Part shown: positions 1 to 7,952 of the stretch, piece by piece
Layout: each line of letters begins with the position of its first letter
How positions within the stretch are numbered: position 1 is the stretch's first letter
Assembly (NCBI RefSeq): GCF_026410925.1
Contig: NZ_CP112972.1
Span: 1,860,001-1,924,000, forward strand
DNA: 64,000 nucleotides
Origin: Halovenus salina
Lineage (GTDB): Archaea > Halobacteriota > Halobacteria > Halobacteriales > Haloarculaceae
Reading direction: 5' to 3'
Notes under the pieces: model-generated
Told to the model about the DNA's origin: nothing
Database searches by the model: none
Seen by the model: the letters and a program-made list of their open reading frames with translations, nothing else
Translations under genes and position numbers: made by a program

Positions 1-318
1 CGTCGTCGATACCCTCGCGGTCAACGAGCTGGGCGAGCGCGCCGATGACGCCGAGTTTCTCATCCTCGTCGACAGTCTCTTCGACACTCAACTGGGGTTT
101 CTCGAAGTCCGAATCCGCCAGGTGGGCCTCGAAGTCGTCGGCGAACCGTTCGTTCGTGCTCACGAATACGTCCTCGATACGGTCGTCGTCTTCGAGTTCA
201 CAGAGCACGCGGTCGATAACTGTGGTCTCGCCGACCGGGAGGAACATCTTCGGTCGGTTGCGAGTAATCGGCCACAGCCGGGTCGCGTAGCCACCGGCGA
301 GAACGACTGCTTTCATAT
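1..318 (-). CDS. NDP-sugar nucleotidyltransferase (partial, C-terminus outside window)
   Basis: This is the N-terminal ~106 residues of a sugar-1-phosphate nucleotidyltransferase, the family that joins a sugar phosphate to an NTP for glycan or nucleotide-sugar synthesis in the cytoplasm. Seen: the protein opens MKAVVLAGGYATRLWPIT followed by NRPKMFLPVGE, which is the nucleotide-binding GGxxTRL loop and the P-K-x-x-x-P-V motif of the family, then a Rossmann-like VFVSTNERF strand. The gene runs off the left edge, so length and sugar specificity cannot be read. The start is the only ATG before the glycine loop. It points away from the neighbouring UPF0146 gene. Confidence 0.85.
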
Positions 319-364
319 CGAGTTAGACCCAGCGGCCGGTTAAAATCCTTGTGAAGCGGCGTCA

Positions 365-781
365 TTACGGTGATACTTCGTCGGGTCGGACCCCACCGCG
401 CGCGATGTAGAGCGTCTCTCCGGGAACAGTGATCCGCCTGACCGGAACCACCGGCTGGTCGCCGCCGAGTGTGGTAAAGAGGAAAGTCGCATCGACGGCG
501 TCGGCAAGTTCGACGGCCGGACGATGAAGCTCGGGGGGCCAGTTCAGCGCGTACAGCGCGTCGGCGTCGGCATACAGCTCGTGGTCGGGAGCAGTCACGT
601 CGTCACAGGCGAACGAGACCCCCGTTGGAACCGACCGCTCGCGGATGTCGGTCGCGGTCACGTCGCGACCGCGGACAGCGAGCGCCTGGGCCACAGAGGT
701 ACGTCTCCCGATGCCGAGTTCGACGACGCTGTCGAACCGAGAGAGGCGAGCGACGAGGGCGCGGCGCGTATCGTCGAGCAC
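365..781 (-). CDS. UPF0146 family protein
   Basis: A 138-residue haloarchaeal protein of the uncharacterised UPF0146 family, which looks like a small SAM-dependent-methyltransferase-type Rossmann fold. Seen: a glycine-containing first loop (VVELGIGRRTSVAQAL, residues ~19-34), an acidic end of strand 2 (VTATDIRE) and a DALYALNWPPELHRP segment. The start is a GTG; 22-29 bp upstream of it on the minus strand is a TATA-like TTTATACC (803-810), which fits a leaderless transcript. It is divergent from amzA with only 36 bp between starts. Biochemical function unknown. Confidence 0.8.
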   Translation of the reverse strand: MLDDTRRALVARLSRFDSVVELGIGRRTSVAQALAVRGRDVTATDIRERSVPTGVSFACDDVTAPDHELYADADALYALNWPPELHRPAVELADAVDATFLFTTLGGDQPVVPVRRITVPGETLYIARGGVRPDEVSP

Positions 782-817
782 GCAGATTTTTATTTATCGG
801 GTGGTATAAAGAACTGT
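782..817. promoter_or_regulatory. Divergent overlapping promoters of UPF0146 gene and amzA
   Basis: The 36 bp between the two start codons carry an AT-rich TTTTTATTTA (787-796, 22-31 bp before the amzA ATG) and, on the other strand, TTTATACC (803-810, 22-29 bp before the UPF0146 GTG). Both spacings match leaderless haloarchaeal promoters, so the two TATA elements are interleaved and simultaneous initiation may be mutually exclusive. Confidence 0.5.
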
Positions 818-1339
818 ATGCACGTCGACATCGTGCCGGTCGGCGACGTCGACCCGGTGGTCAAGCGCGAAGCGTCAGGCGGTCTTCGGTCCGTGTACGA
901 CTGTGATGTGACCGTCCACGACGCCCAGTCAGTGCCATCGGGAGCCTACGACTCCTCTCGCGAGCAGTACCGCGCTGAGGAGTTCATCGACCTCGCAAAG
1001 CGCGTCGGCTCCGGCTCGAAGAACATCGCTATTACCCCGGAAGACCTCTTCTATCACCGCCGCAACTACGTGTTCGGCCTGGCCTACCTCGGTGGCAGCG
1101 GGAGCGTCATCTCGACCTACCGGCTGCGAACGAGTTCCGACGGAGGCTTCTCGAACCGTTCGGCCTCGGACATCTTCTCGGACCGCGTCCGCACAGAGGT
1201 CGTCCACGAGATCGGCCACACACTCGGCCTCGAACACTGTGATAACAAACGCTGTGTGATGAACTTCTCGCCGACCGTCCGCGAGGTCGACGTGAAAGAA
1301 CAAACGCTCTGTGGCTCCTGCCAGCGAGATATTCTGTGA
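818..1339 (+). CDS. amzA: Archaemetzincin family zinc metalloprotease
   Basis: A 173-residue metalloprotease of the archaemetzincin family. Seen: the signature HEIGHTLGLEHC (HExxHxxGxxH plus Cys), then a Cys four residues on, the methionine-turn VMNF, and a C-terminal CGSC pair, which together are the family's catalytic zinc site and structural second zinc site. The chosen ATG is the one preceded by a TATA-like sequence at the leaderless distance; a longer upstream reading frame has no coding support. Substrates of archaeal members are unknown. It is divergent from the UPF0146 gene. Confidence 0.92.
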   Translation: MHVDIVPVGDVDPVVKREASGGLRSVYDCDVTVHDAQSVPSGAYDSSREQYRAEEFIDLAKRVGSGSKNIAITPEDLFYHRRNYVFGLAYLGGSGSVISTYRLRTSSDGGFSNRSASDIFSDRVRTEVVHEIGHTLGLEHCDNKRCVMNFSPTVREVDVKEQTLCGSCQRDIL

Positions 1340-1481
1340 GGTTTTCGGCAACAGAGTGCTGCTCGCTCTCAATATAGCACTACATTTGTTGTATTTTTCT
1401 ATCGAAATTTTACATTCATCAACTACCAAACTGATTAGGCATATTCTCTATACCGGTCGCGCCATGAGTAATAGTTGTCGT

Positions 1482-1688
1482 ATGAGTCAGACACAATCAA
1501 ATCGGACCGAAGAACTGGGCGACATCTTCGTGTCCGTCACGGGCGACGAAGCAGTGACCGAGCAACAGGAAGCAGACAGCAACAGGCGCGACGTTCGCGG
1601 CAAGAACCGTATCGACGAGGCCGTCGAGGACGGACTCGACGACGCAATCGACGGTGCCGAGGCCGACCCCGGTGACCCCGGCGGCTGA
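1482..1688 (+). CDS. Small acidic hypothetical protein
   Basis: A 68-residue, very acidic, hydrophilic protein (MSQTQSNRTEELGDIF...GDPGG) with no membrane segment and no motif I recognise. An alternative in-frame ATG lies at 1464, adding six residues (MSNSCR); the AT-rich CATATTCTCTATACC (1439-1453) would place initiation near 1475-1480, favouring the start given. The ~140 bp separating it from amzA are T-rich (ATTTTTCT near 1391) and probably include the amzA transcript end. Codon use and acidity match the neighbours, so it is likely real, but its function is unknown. Confidence 0.6.
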   Translation: MSQTQSNRTEELGDIFVSVTGDEAVTEQQEADSNRRDVRGKNRIDEAVEDGLDDAIDGAEADPGDPGG

Positions 1689-1751
1689 GGATGGCCGCGA
1701 GTAGGCGACGAATCAGTCAGTTTCTTACCCCTCTCGGAGATATGCCAGCAC

Positions 1752-2804
1752 ATGGCAGCCCCATTTGACTTCGAACTGTTGCGTGAGCTGACAGAGACCA
1801 GCGGTGTCCCCGGCTACGAGGACCGCGTCCGCGAAGTCGTCAGGCGAGAACTTGAACCAGAAGTGGACGAAGTACGGACTGACGCGATGGGAAACGTCGT
1901 CGGAACCATCCAGGGAGCGAGTGACAACTCGGTCGTCGTCGCAGCCCACATGGACGAAATCGGATTTATGGTCCGACACGTCACCGACGACGGGTTCGTC
2001 CAGGTCGACTCCCTTGGTGGCTGGGACCCACGCGTTCTGAAGGCCCAGCGAGTCACCATTCACACTGACGACGAAGATATTACGGGACTCATCGGGTCGC
2101 TGCCCCCACATACCCTCGACGAGGAACAGCGGGAATCGACGCCGGATGTCGAGGATATCCACATCGACACCGGCCTCGATGGCGAGGAGGCAGCCGAACG
2201 CATCTCGAAAGGCGACCTCGTCACGATGGAACAGTCGACCGAGCGCGTCGGCGACACGGTTACCGGAAAGGCACTGGACGACCGCGTCTGTCTGTTCACG
2301 ATGCTCGAAGCCGCCCGGAACATAGCGGACCCCGACGTGACGATTCACTTCGCCGCGACCGTTCAGGAGGAGGTTGGAATTCGGGGGGCACAGGCCCTCG
2401 GCGTCGACCTCGACCCCGACCTGGCTATCGCACTCGATGTGACCGTCGCAAACGATGTCCCAGGGTTCGAGCCCAGCGACCACGTCACCGAACTTGGCGG
2501 AGGAACAGCGGTCAAGCTCAAGGATTCGAGCGTTATCGCGAATCCGAAGGTCCACCAGCGCCTCCAGTCGGTCGCCGATGATGAAGGAATTGAGTTCCAG
2601 CTCGAGGTCCTGCCGGCTGGCGGCACCGACACGGCCGGCTTCCAGCGCGCCGGCGGCGCGGTCCCCGCGGGCGCGATTTCGATTCCGACCCGGTATCTCC
2701 ACACCGTCACCGAGAGCGCTCACGTCGACGATGTGGCCGCAACTATCGACCTGCTGACAGCGTTCCTCAAAACCGAAGACGGCGAACACGATTACACGCT
2801 GTAG
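1752..2804 (+). CDS. M42 family metallopeptidase (glutamyl aminopeptidase/endoglucanase type)
   Basis: A 350-residue cytoplasmic aminopeptidase of family M42, which builds large tetrahedral particles that trim peptides after the proteasome. Seen: metal ligands in AAHMDEIGF (His66, Asp68), the catalytic Glu pair in TVQEEVGIRGAQ, an Asp ligand in IALDVT, and the C-terminal IPTRYLHT block with the last histidine ligand. Length matches the family. The ATG follows an AT-rich stretch at about the leaderless distance. It stands alone between two small genes. Confidence 0.93.
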   Translation: MAAPFDFELLRELTETSGVPGYEDRVREVVRRELEPEVDEVRTDAMGNVVGTIQGASDNSVVVAAHMDEIGFMVRHVTDDGFVQVDSLGGWDPRVLKAQRVTIHTDDEDITGLIGSLPPHTLDEEQRESTPDVEDIHIDTGLDGEEAAERISKGDLVTMEQSTERVGDTVTGKALDDRVCLFTMLEAARNIADPDVTIHFAATVQEEVGIRGAQALGVDLDPDLAIALDVTVANDVPGFEPSDHVTELGGGTAVKLKDSSVIANPKVHQRLQSVADDEGIEFQLEVLPAGGTDTAGFQRAGGAVPAGAISIPTRYLHTVTESAHVDDVAATIDLLTAFLKTEDGEHDYTL

Positions 2805-2871
2805 TCGCTGACGCGGCTCTGTAGAGGCGACAGCACACCATACTTATTCCTCGTGGTCCCGAACCACTGCT

Positions 2872-3003
2872 GTGTCACTGAAAGGGCTGAAGCAATCACT
2901 CAGGCGGCTCGTTGGGCTGGTGTCGGCCGGCGGAACAATGGACCATCCGGCAAACGGCGGCATGGTGCGTGAGAGTCAAGAAGACGAGGACAGCGAAGAC
3001 TGA
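2872..3003 (+). CDS. Very small hypothetical protein (43 aa)
   Basis: A 43-codon frame starting at GTG: a basic amphipathic N-terminal half (SLKGLKQSLRRLVGLV), a glycine-rich middle (AGGTMDHPANGGM) and an acidic C-terminus ending EDEDSED. A TATA-like TACTTATTCC lies ~25-30 bp before the GTG. Composition is haloarchaeal (acidic tail) and the frame fills an otherwise empty gap between the M42 peptidase and orc1, with which it converges. No family is recognised. Confidence 0.5.
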   Translation: MSLKGLKQSLRRLVGLVSAGGTMDHPANGGMVRESQEDEDSED

Positions 3004-3018
3004 GCGCAGACCGGCTGG

Positions 3019-4578
3019 TCAGTTGTCGAATCTGGCCTGAACGAACGGCTGTGCATCCTCGATGTCACCGAGCCGGGAGTCAGAGACGAGGACACCCTCC
3101 GTCTCTTCGACAGGGACAGAAACGCTGATTTCTTTTGTCCGACCGTACCGCCCTTTCGAGACGACAACTGCGTTGACGATGCCGAGCATGTCGAGCTCGC
3201 TGATGAGGTCGGTGACCCGCCGTTGTGTGAGGACGTCGGCATCGATTTCCTCACAGAGACGCTTGTAGATGTTGTACACCTCGCCGGTGTTGATGTTGTG
3301 GACGCCCTGTTTCTCCAGCAGAATGATGGCAAAGAGCACGAGCTTGGACTGCTGTGGGAGCGTCCGAACCACCTCGATGACCCGGTCGAGTTCGATTTTC
3401 TCCTGGGCCTGTCTGACGTGTTCCTCCTCAACATTGTCGGTCGTGTCTCGCTCAGCCAGTTCACCGGCCGTCCGGAGCAGATCGAGCGCCCGTCGGGCGT
3501 CACCGTGTTCCTGTGCGGCAAAGGCCGAACAGAGCGGAATCACGTCGTCGGTGAGCGCGCCGCCTTTGAACGCCACCTCCGCGCGGTGCTGGAGGATGTC
3601 GCGCAGCTGGTTTGCGTCGTACGGCGGGAAGACGATCTCCTCCTCGCCGAGGCTGGACTTGACACGAGGGTCGAGGAAATCGGTGAACTTCAGGTCGTTC
3701 GAGATGCCCATGATGGAGACCCGTGAGCGTTCGAGTTCGGAGTTCATCCGCGAGAGATTGTAGAGCGTGTCGTCACCTGATTTCTCGACGAGTTTGTCGA
3801 TCTCGTCGAGCATGATGACGACCACGCGCTCGCGGAAATCGACCGCCTCGAAAAAAGAGTTGTAGACTCGGTCTGTCGGCCAGCCGGTCATCGGTACTTC
3901 GTCGAACCCGTCCCGTTTCGACTCGAGGTCCTCGACCCGGGCCTGCACATCCTCGGCAGAGGTGAACTGGGTCTCGCCGAGTGCCTCATTGCCGTCTTCA
4001 CGCGCGCGGTCGCGGAGCGACCGGAGGTCCTCTAGCTCGTCTTCGATTGCGGCCTCGTTCTGTTCGATGAACGTGTTGGCAAGCTGTGCGAGGACCCGAT
4101 ACTGTGTGTCGGTCACCTCGCAGTTGATGTACTGGACCTCACAGGGGACTTCGTACTTCTGGGAGGTGGCCTCGAGCTCTTCGCTAACGAACTTCGCGCT
4201 CGCGGTCTTGCCCGTGCCAGTCTTTCCGTAAATCAGAATGTTCGAGGGCGTGTCGCCACGGAGCGCCGAAACCAGTATCGTGGCGATGTTGTTGATCTGC
4301 TCCTCGCGGTGAGGGAGTTTTCGAGGCGTGTAGGAGGGACGCAGCACCTCTTTGTTCTCGAAAATCGGCTCGCCGCTGAGGAGGTCGTCGAACAACCCGG
4401 CTGAAGAATCTTCGTCGTCTTCGAGCAGATCATCGAGCGATGAGGTCCGGTCCTCGGCCGGCGGAGCAACGTTCTCGGCCCGTTCATCTGCCGACGGCTC
4501 CGAGCTGTCGTTCTCAGAGATGACACTCTCGTCGAACGGCGACCCGCTGTCATCGACCGATTTGTCCCCATTTGTCAT
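3019..4578 (-). CDS. orc1: Orc1/Cdc6 family replication initiator
   Basis: A 519-residue initiator that recognises origin boxes and loads the MCM helicase. Seen: an acidic, low-complexity N-terminal extension (residues 1-75); Walker A GKTGTGKT (118-125); Walker B VVVIMLDEID (252-261); sensor-1 GISNDLKF (291-298) and the initiator-specific DPRVKSSL; and a C-terminal winged helix (~400-519) for DNA binding. A charged insertion at ~178-228 separates parts of the AAA core. It is transcribed away from an intergenic region with inverted ORB repeats, and one ORB-like box lies 11-32 bp before its own ATG, suggesting autoregulation. Adjacent arvABC is the usual partner of the primary haloarchaeal origin. 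Confidence 0.95.
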   Translation of the reverse strand: MTNGDKSVDDSGSPFDESVISENDSSEPSADERAENVAPPAEDRTSSLDDLLEDDEDSSAGLFDDLLSGEPIFENKEVLRPSYTPRKLPHREEQINNIATILVSALRGDTPSNILIYGKTGTGKTASAKFVSEELEATSQKYEVPCEVQYINCEVTDTQYRVLAQLANTFIEQNEAAIEDELEDLRSLRDRAREDGNEALGETQFTSAEDVQARVEDLESKRDGFDEVPMTGWPTDRVYNSFFEAVDFRERVVVIMLDEIDKLVEKSGDDTLYNLSRMNSELERSRVSIMGISNDLKFTDFLDPRVKSSLGEEEIVFPPYDANQLRDILQHRAEVAFKGGALTDDVIPLCSAFAAQEHGDARRALDLLRTAGELAERDTTDNVEEEHVRQAQEKIELDRVIEVVRTLPQQSKLVLFAIILLEKQGVHNINTGEVYNIYKRLCEEIDADVLTQRRVTDLISELDMLGIVNAVVVSKGRYGRTKEISVSVPVEETEGVLVSDSRLGDIEDAQPFVQARFDN

Positions 4579-4588
4579 GAGCGATAGG

Positions 4589-4610
4589 ACCCCTTTGTTT
4601 CTACTGGAAA
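4589..4610 (-). repeat. ORB-like box 1, in orc1 leader
   Basis: On the minus strand the 22 bases read as TTTCCAGTAG then AAACAAAGGGGT, matching the TTCCAxxxGAAACxxxGGGGT pattern except for one base. It sits 11-32 bp upstream of the orc1 ATG, where Orc1 binding would block transcription. Confidence 0.65.
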
Positions 4611-4826
4611 TCTGCCTACGCGTGTGGAGAACCCATTGAGAGCGGCTATACGCCGCAAATTCGGGAGATGTGTATCACGGGTGTGTCCACTTGAACCAGA
4701 TGAAATGGCGGTTGTGCGTCTATTAAAGATTTCGATTACGTATACAGACGATAACTCGAGTGTCGTTGTTAAGAACAATCGAATCGGCAGAAACCCTCGA
4801 AAAAGCAGTAACAACGGTGAGTGTTC

Positions 4827-4854
4827 GATTCGAGTTGAAACAGAGGGGTTGGGG
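4827..4854 (+). repeat. ORB-like box 2
   Basis: Plus-strand copy with a degenerate left half (GATTCGAGTT) and conserved GAAACAGAGGGGTTGGGG. Lower similarity than boxes 4 and 5, so it may be a weak binding site. Confidence 0.5.
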
Positions 4855-4998
4855 ATGTACACAGCAACAGAGGGAAGCTGCAGGGTCGGGCAGCCCTTTG
4901 TGTGTATTGCCTTCGAAGTCTTCGAGATTTTTGAGAAGCCGACAGACAGAGTCCACGTGTACTGTTACCGAAGCGTGTGAATTGAAGGGGAATTATTC

Positions 4999-5020
4999 GT
5001 TCGAGGGGAAACGGTGGGGT
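4999..5020 (+). repeat. ORB-like box 3
   Basis: Plus-strand copy GTTCGAGGGGAAACGGTGGGG, abutting box 4 back to back so that the G-runs of boxes 3 and 4 meet at 5020/5021. Confidence 0.6.
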
Positions 5021-5052
5021 AACCCCCCCCACCCCTTCGTTTCAGGTGGAAC
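5021..5052 (-). repeat. ORB box 4, left flank of unwinding region
   Basis: Minus-strand copy: GTTCCACCTGAAACGAAGGG followed by GTGGGGGGGG. It matches box 5 at all but one of the first 27 positions, and is inverted to it. Confidence 0.85.
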
Positions 5053-5094
5053 GAGAAAATGAAGGGGAGGGGTCACAGACTGAGAGAGAATTGT

Positions 5095-5280
5095 CCTTCT
5101 AGCGGGAAAGATTTAAGTTAAATACAGTAATACCATACCCGCACTAGAGAAAAATAGATTTTAGGTGGTTATTTTCTTATTTTACCTAGTAACATTCTGA
5201 ACACAACTAGATGTTACTACAAGAATCGTTACCGGTGTGTGTTTTACTCTATTCGAATTTGTATCATAACTTTCTCAGTC
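5095..5280. other. AT-rich probable DNA-unwinding element with 9-bp inverted repeat
   Basis: The ~185 bp between ORB boxes 4 and 5 are far more AT-rich than the rest of the window, with runs such as AAGTTAAATACAGTAATACC and TTATTTTCTTATTTTACC. Inside lies a perfect inverted repeat, TAGTAACAT (5187-5195) and ATGTTACTA (5211-5219), separated by 15 bp. Position and composition fit the duplex-unwinding element; the hairpin's role is not known. Confidence 0.7.
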
Positions 5281-5318
5281 CACCCGCAGCTGTGGTGTTG
5301 GGGTGTCGGTCTTGGTCT

Positions 5319-5350
5319 GTTCCACTTGAAACGAAGGGGTGGGGGGCTGA
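5319..5350 (+). repeat. ORB box 5, right flank of unwinding region
   Basis: Plus-strand copy GTTCCACTTGAAACGAAGGG followed by GTGGGGGG. It is the mirror partner of box 4 and the best match to the haloarchaeal origin recognition box in the window. Confidence 0.85.
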
Positions 5351-5471
5351 CCAACTCCTTTCGCTGGAATCCCTGATAAAGTGTAACAATTAAAATGATT
5401 GTCTGACGTATAGTTAAGTGATTTCCGTGGTCTCATTGGGATAAGCCCTGTTCAGGGGTCGGGAGTTAAGG

Positions 5472-6119
5472 ATGGGACTGATTACAAACTTGAGATCCAG
5501 CATATCACGGGCAGCATCGACACTGTTTGCCGACGCAGAGCCCAAGCGAATCGGCATCTATGGACCGCCGAACGCTGGGAAGACGACGTTGGCTAACCGC
5601 ATCGTGAGGGACTGGACGGAACACGGCGACGCCGTTGGACCGGAGAGTCACATTCCACACGAAACGCGGCGTGCTCGCCGGAAGGAAAACGTCGAGATAG
5701 AGCGTGACGGGAAGACGGTGACAATCGACGTGGTCGATACGCCGGGTGTGACGACCAAGGTTGACTACACCGAGTTCCTCGAACACGACATGGAGGAAGA
5801 CGACGCCGTCCGTCGGTCTCGTGAGGCGACCGAAGGCGTCGCGGAGGCCATGCACTGGCTTCGCGAGGATGTCGACGGCGTCATCTACGTCCTCGACGCC
5901 ACAGAGGACCCGTTCACGCAGGTCAACACGATGCTCATCGGCATCATCGAGAGCCAGGACCTCCCGGTCTTAATTCTCGCGAACAAGATCGACCTCGAGG
6001 AGGCTAGCGTCCAACGCATCCGGAACGCGTTCCCCCAACACGAGACGATTCCGTTGTCGGCACTCGAAGGCGACAACATGGACGAGGTTTACGACAAGAT
6101 AGCGGAGTACTTCGCGTGA
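5472..6119 (+). CDS. arvA: Era-like small GTPase ArvA (OapA)
   Basis: A 215-residue GTPase of the origin-associated OapA/ArvA family; family members were first noted beside haloarchaeal origins and later tied to extracellular vesicle formation. Seen: G1 GPPNAGKT (31-38), G3 DTPG (89-92), G4 NKID (171-174) and G5 SAL (196-198). There is no membrane segment. A GGGAG motif (5461-5465) 7-11 bp before the ATG may act as a ribosome-binding site, and a TATA-like TATAGTTAA lies ~60 bp upstream, so the transcript probably has a leader. arvB follows after 4 bp. Vesicle function here is from family knowledge, not sequence. Confidence 0.9.
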   Translation: MGLITNLRSSISRAASTLFADAEPKRIGIYGPPNAGKTTLANRIVRDWTEHGDAVGPESHIPHETRRARRKENVEIERDGKTVTIDVVDTPGVTTKVDYTEFLEHDMEEDDAVRRSREATEGVAEAMHWLREDVDGVIYVLDATEDPFTQVNTMLIGIIESQDLPVLILANKIDLEEASVQRIRNAFPQHETIPLSALEGDNMDEVYDKIAEYFA

Positions 6120-6123
6120 TACC

Positions 6124-6504
6124 ATGGCAGAAGTGAAACAACCGGACGGCGTGCAGATTGACCTGATCAGCGGCGAGCGCATGGAAGGGCTCGCCAGCAT
6201 GGAGAAGATTCGGATAATTCTCGACGGTGTCCGTGAGGGCAACATCGTCATCCTCGAAGAGGGACTCTCCCCGGAGGAGGAATCCCGGCTCATCGAGGTG
6301 ACGATGACCGAAATCAGCCCCGATGAGTTCAACGGCATCGAGATCGAGACCTACCCCAGCTCGGAGTCGAGCAAGTCGGGACTGTTCGACCGTCTGATGG
6401 GCAACGACTCGGACAAGAAACTCACCGTCATCGGACCGGCAAACCGCATCGAGACGCTCCATAAAGACGAAACCCTCATCCAGACGCTCGTCTCCAGAAA
6501 ATAA
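6124..6504 (+). CDS. arvB: OapB/ArvB family protein (DUF2073)
   Basis: A 126-residue DUF2073 protein, second gene of the arvABC operon. Seen: a conserved-looking GVQIDLISGERMEGL opening, LDGVREGNIVILEEGLSPEEE, and a C-terminal IGPANRIETLHKDE block; no transmembrane helix or signal. It starts 4 bp after arvA stops and ends 1 bp before arvC starts, so the three are almost certainly co-transcribed. Family members act with the ArvA GTPase in vesiculation and lie next to the primary origin. Molecular role unknown. Confidence 0.88.
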   Translation: MAEVKQPDGVQIDLISGERMEGLASMEKIRIILDGVREGNIVILEEGLSPEEESRLIEVTMTEISPDEFNGIEIETYPSSESSKSGLFDRLMGNDSDKKLTVIGPANRIETLHKDETLIQTLVSRK

Positions 6505-6505
6505 G

Positions 6506-7165
6506 ATGCCACACGAGTGTACCGACTGCGGCCGCGCGTTTGAGGACGGCTCGAAGGAGATGCTCTCGGGGTGTCCCGACTGCGGCGGCAACACCTTCCA
6601 GTTCCGTCCGGACGGCCAAAGCGGGGACGGCGACGCCGCGACCGCACCTGACCCGCCGGAACCAGAAGTGAACAGCACCGTCGCGCGGACCGTCGGCAAC
6701 GCGGCCACGGCTGTCCGTGACCTCGTCGGCGCTGACGAGTCGCCGGGACGTCTGGACGAGACGACAGATTCGGCCCCCGATCCCTCTGTTTCCAGTGGAG
6801 ACCGTCCACCTGAAACATCTGGCTCCGAGCCGTCCCATATCACCGCAGAACAGGCCGCACACGAGGACGCGGCCCAGGCGAGCGCCCGGAGCGAGATTGT
6901 CTCGCCGGATGACCTCCCAGAGCGGACGCCGTCGCCGACACGCGAGCCGTCGGTGCCGGAGACGGCCGAGAATCAACGGGAGGATCGGCCCGGTCTTGAC
7001 GAACTCCGCGAACAGCTCAACGAGCAGTTCGAGTCTATCCGTGTCGTCGCTCCCGGGCAGTATGAGCTCAACCTCATGGAGCTGTACGACCGCGAGGAGT
7101 ACATCATTGCGCTCCAGGAGGACGGCAAGTACACGATTCAGGTGCCCGAACGCTGGAGCGAGTGA
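6506..7165 (+). CDS. arvC: OapC/ArvC family zinc-ribbon protein
   Basis: A 219-residue protein with an N-terminal zinc ribbon (Cys5, Cys8, Cys23, Cys26 in CTDC...CPDC), a long disordered acidic and proline-rich middle (~35-160), and a conserved C-terminal ~60 residues (DELREQLNEQFESIRVV...GQYELNLMELYDREEYI). Third gene of arvABC; starts 1 bp after arvB. The C-terminal module probably packs against its operon partners while the ribbon may bind nucleic acid or protein; neither is shown by sequence. The T-rich run GTTTTTCTTTG (7218-7228) after it may end the transcript. Confidence 0.85.
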   Translation: MPHECTDCGRAFEDGSKEMLSGCPDCGGNTFQFRPDGQSGDGDAATAPDPPEPEVNSTVARTVGNAATAVRDLVGADESPGRLDETTDSAPDPSVSSGDRPPETSGSEPSHITAEQAAHEDAAQASARSEIVSPDDLPERTPSPTREPSVPETAENQREDRPGLDELREQLNEQFESIRVVAPGQYELNLMELYDREEYIIALQEDGKYTIQVPERWSE

Positions 7166-7253
7166 CAGCCGTCTCGCTGTCGGCGCTGGTTCTCACTTGT
7201 GATTCTTTCGCACGAATGTTTTTCTTTGTCGAAGTCTAGTGTTTACACGTCTA

Positions 7254-7952
7254 ATGGTGGATGGTAACACACCTACAAACGAGTCAACAGAAAGCGACCA
7301 GCGACACCATTCACCGTCGTTACAGGCAGAGATACACCTGCTCGCCAGCTCGAAACTGGGCAGACAGGCAGAGTCGCTGATACCCAGTCAGATCACTGTC
7401 CAGGGGTATACCAGTGTCTCGACGTTTCTCGAGGATCTTTCGGGAAAAGTCGCGGTTGTGATTCTCGACGTGAGAGTAGATGGAGATATCCGAGACATCG
7501 TCACCCGAACGATACGGGAATCCGAGCACGCACGGGTCACGTTGCTCGCAACCGACGGTGTACAACTCCTTGGATTGGATATTCCCTACGACGAGGCGTT
7601 TGTCTTCCCCGAGGAGACCGACGCGTTTGAGTCGGAGATCAGGAGTCTGTACATCAGGTCGTACTACGCAGCAACCATCGAGCGTTACTACAAGATCTGT
7701 TTCTCGATGCAGAACCGGAAAACGAAACTTGATGACCCCGAGTCCGACGAGCAACTGCAGCGACTCCAGGGCGCACGCGAGCGTCTGGCGTCACATCTCC
7801 GAATGTTCCGACGGGTGCTCTCCGAAGACGACATGGATGCCATCGCCAACCGTGAGCATCGTCTCAAGAGCCTCTCGAGGAACGCAAAGAACAATCCACC
7901 GCCCGACGCTATCGGACTCCCGAACGCCTGTCCTAACTGTGGGCTCGACTAG
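7254..7952 (+). CDS. HalX-type response-regulator-like protein, truncated by in-frame TAG
   Basis: 232 residues upstream of a TAG stop. Seen: a receiver-like N-terminal half (residues ~20-125) that keeps an Asp at the phosphoacceptor position (VVILDV) but lacks the usual Lys (AFVFPEE); a helical HalX-like segment (IRSYYAATIERYYKIC ... LRMFRRVLSEDDMDAI); and the first knuckle of a zinc ribbon, CPNC, ending GLD. Downstream the frame continues without interruption to a second knuckle, so the gene looks broken or read through. The ATG at 7254 is preferred to a GTG at 7239. Tandem after arvC, convergent with mdh. Confidence 0.7.
   Translation: MVDGNTPTNESTESDQRHHSPSLQAEIHLLASSKLGRQAESLIPSQITVQGYTSVSTFLEDLSGKVAVVILDVRVDGDIRDIVTRTIRESEHARVTLLATDGVQLLGLDIPYDEAFVFPEETDAFESEIRSLYIRSYYAATIERYYKICFSMQNRKTKLDDPESDEQLQRLQGARERLASHLRMFRRVLSEDDMDAIANREHRLKSLSRNAKNNPPPDAIGLPNACPNCGLD

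Larger units (their letters stand above)
4579..5471. other. oriC: Chromosomal replication origin (oriC1-type) intergenic region
   Basis: An 893-bp stretch without genes between divergent orc1 and arvA. It holds five ORB-like boxes, the best two nearly identical over ~27 bp and inverted (5021-5052 and 5319-5350), with their GTTCCA ends facing an AT-rich core at ~5095-5280 and their G-runs pointing outward. This is the known arrangement of haloarchaeal Orc1/Cdc6 origins. A 118-codon open frame at 4624-4980 spans the boxes and shows no protein features, so it is not called. The right end (5351-5471) is AT-rich and must contain the arvA promoter. Confidence 0.9.

Noticed and set aside
1725..2789. 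354-codon minus-strand frame antisense to the M42 peptidase
   Set aside because: It mirrors a well-supported gene; long antisense frames are common in GC-rich haloarchaeal DNA and this one has no recognisable motif.
4624..4980. 118-codon open frame within the origin region
   Set aside because: It crosses ORB boxes and has no protein-like features or promoter; the region is better explained as oriC.
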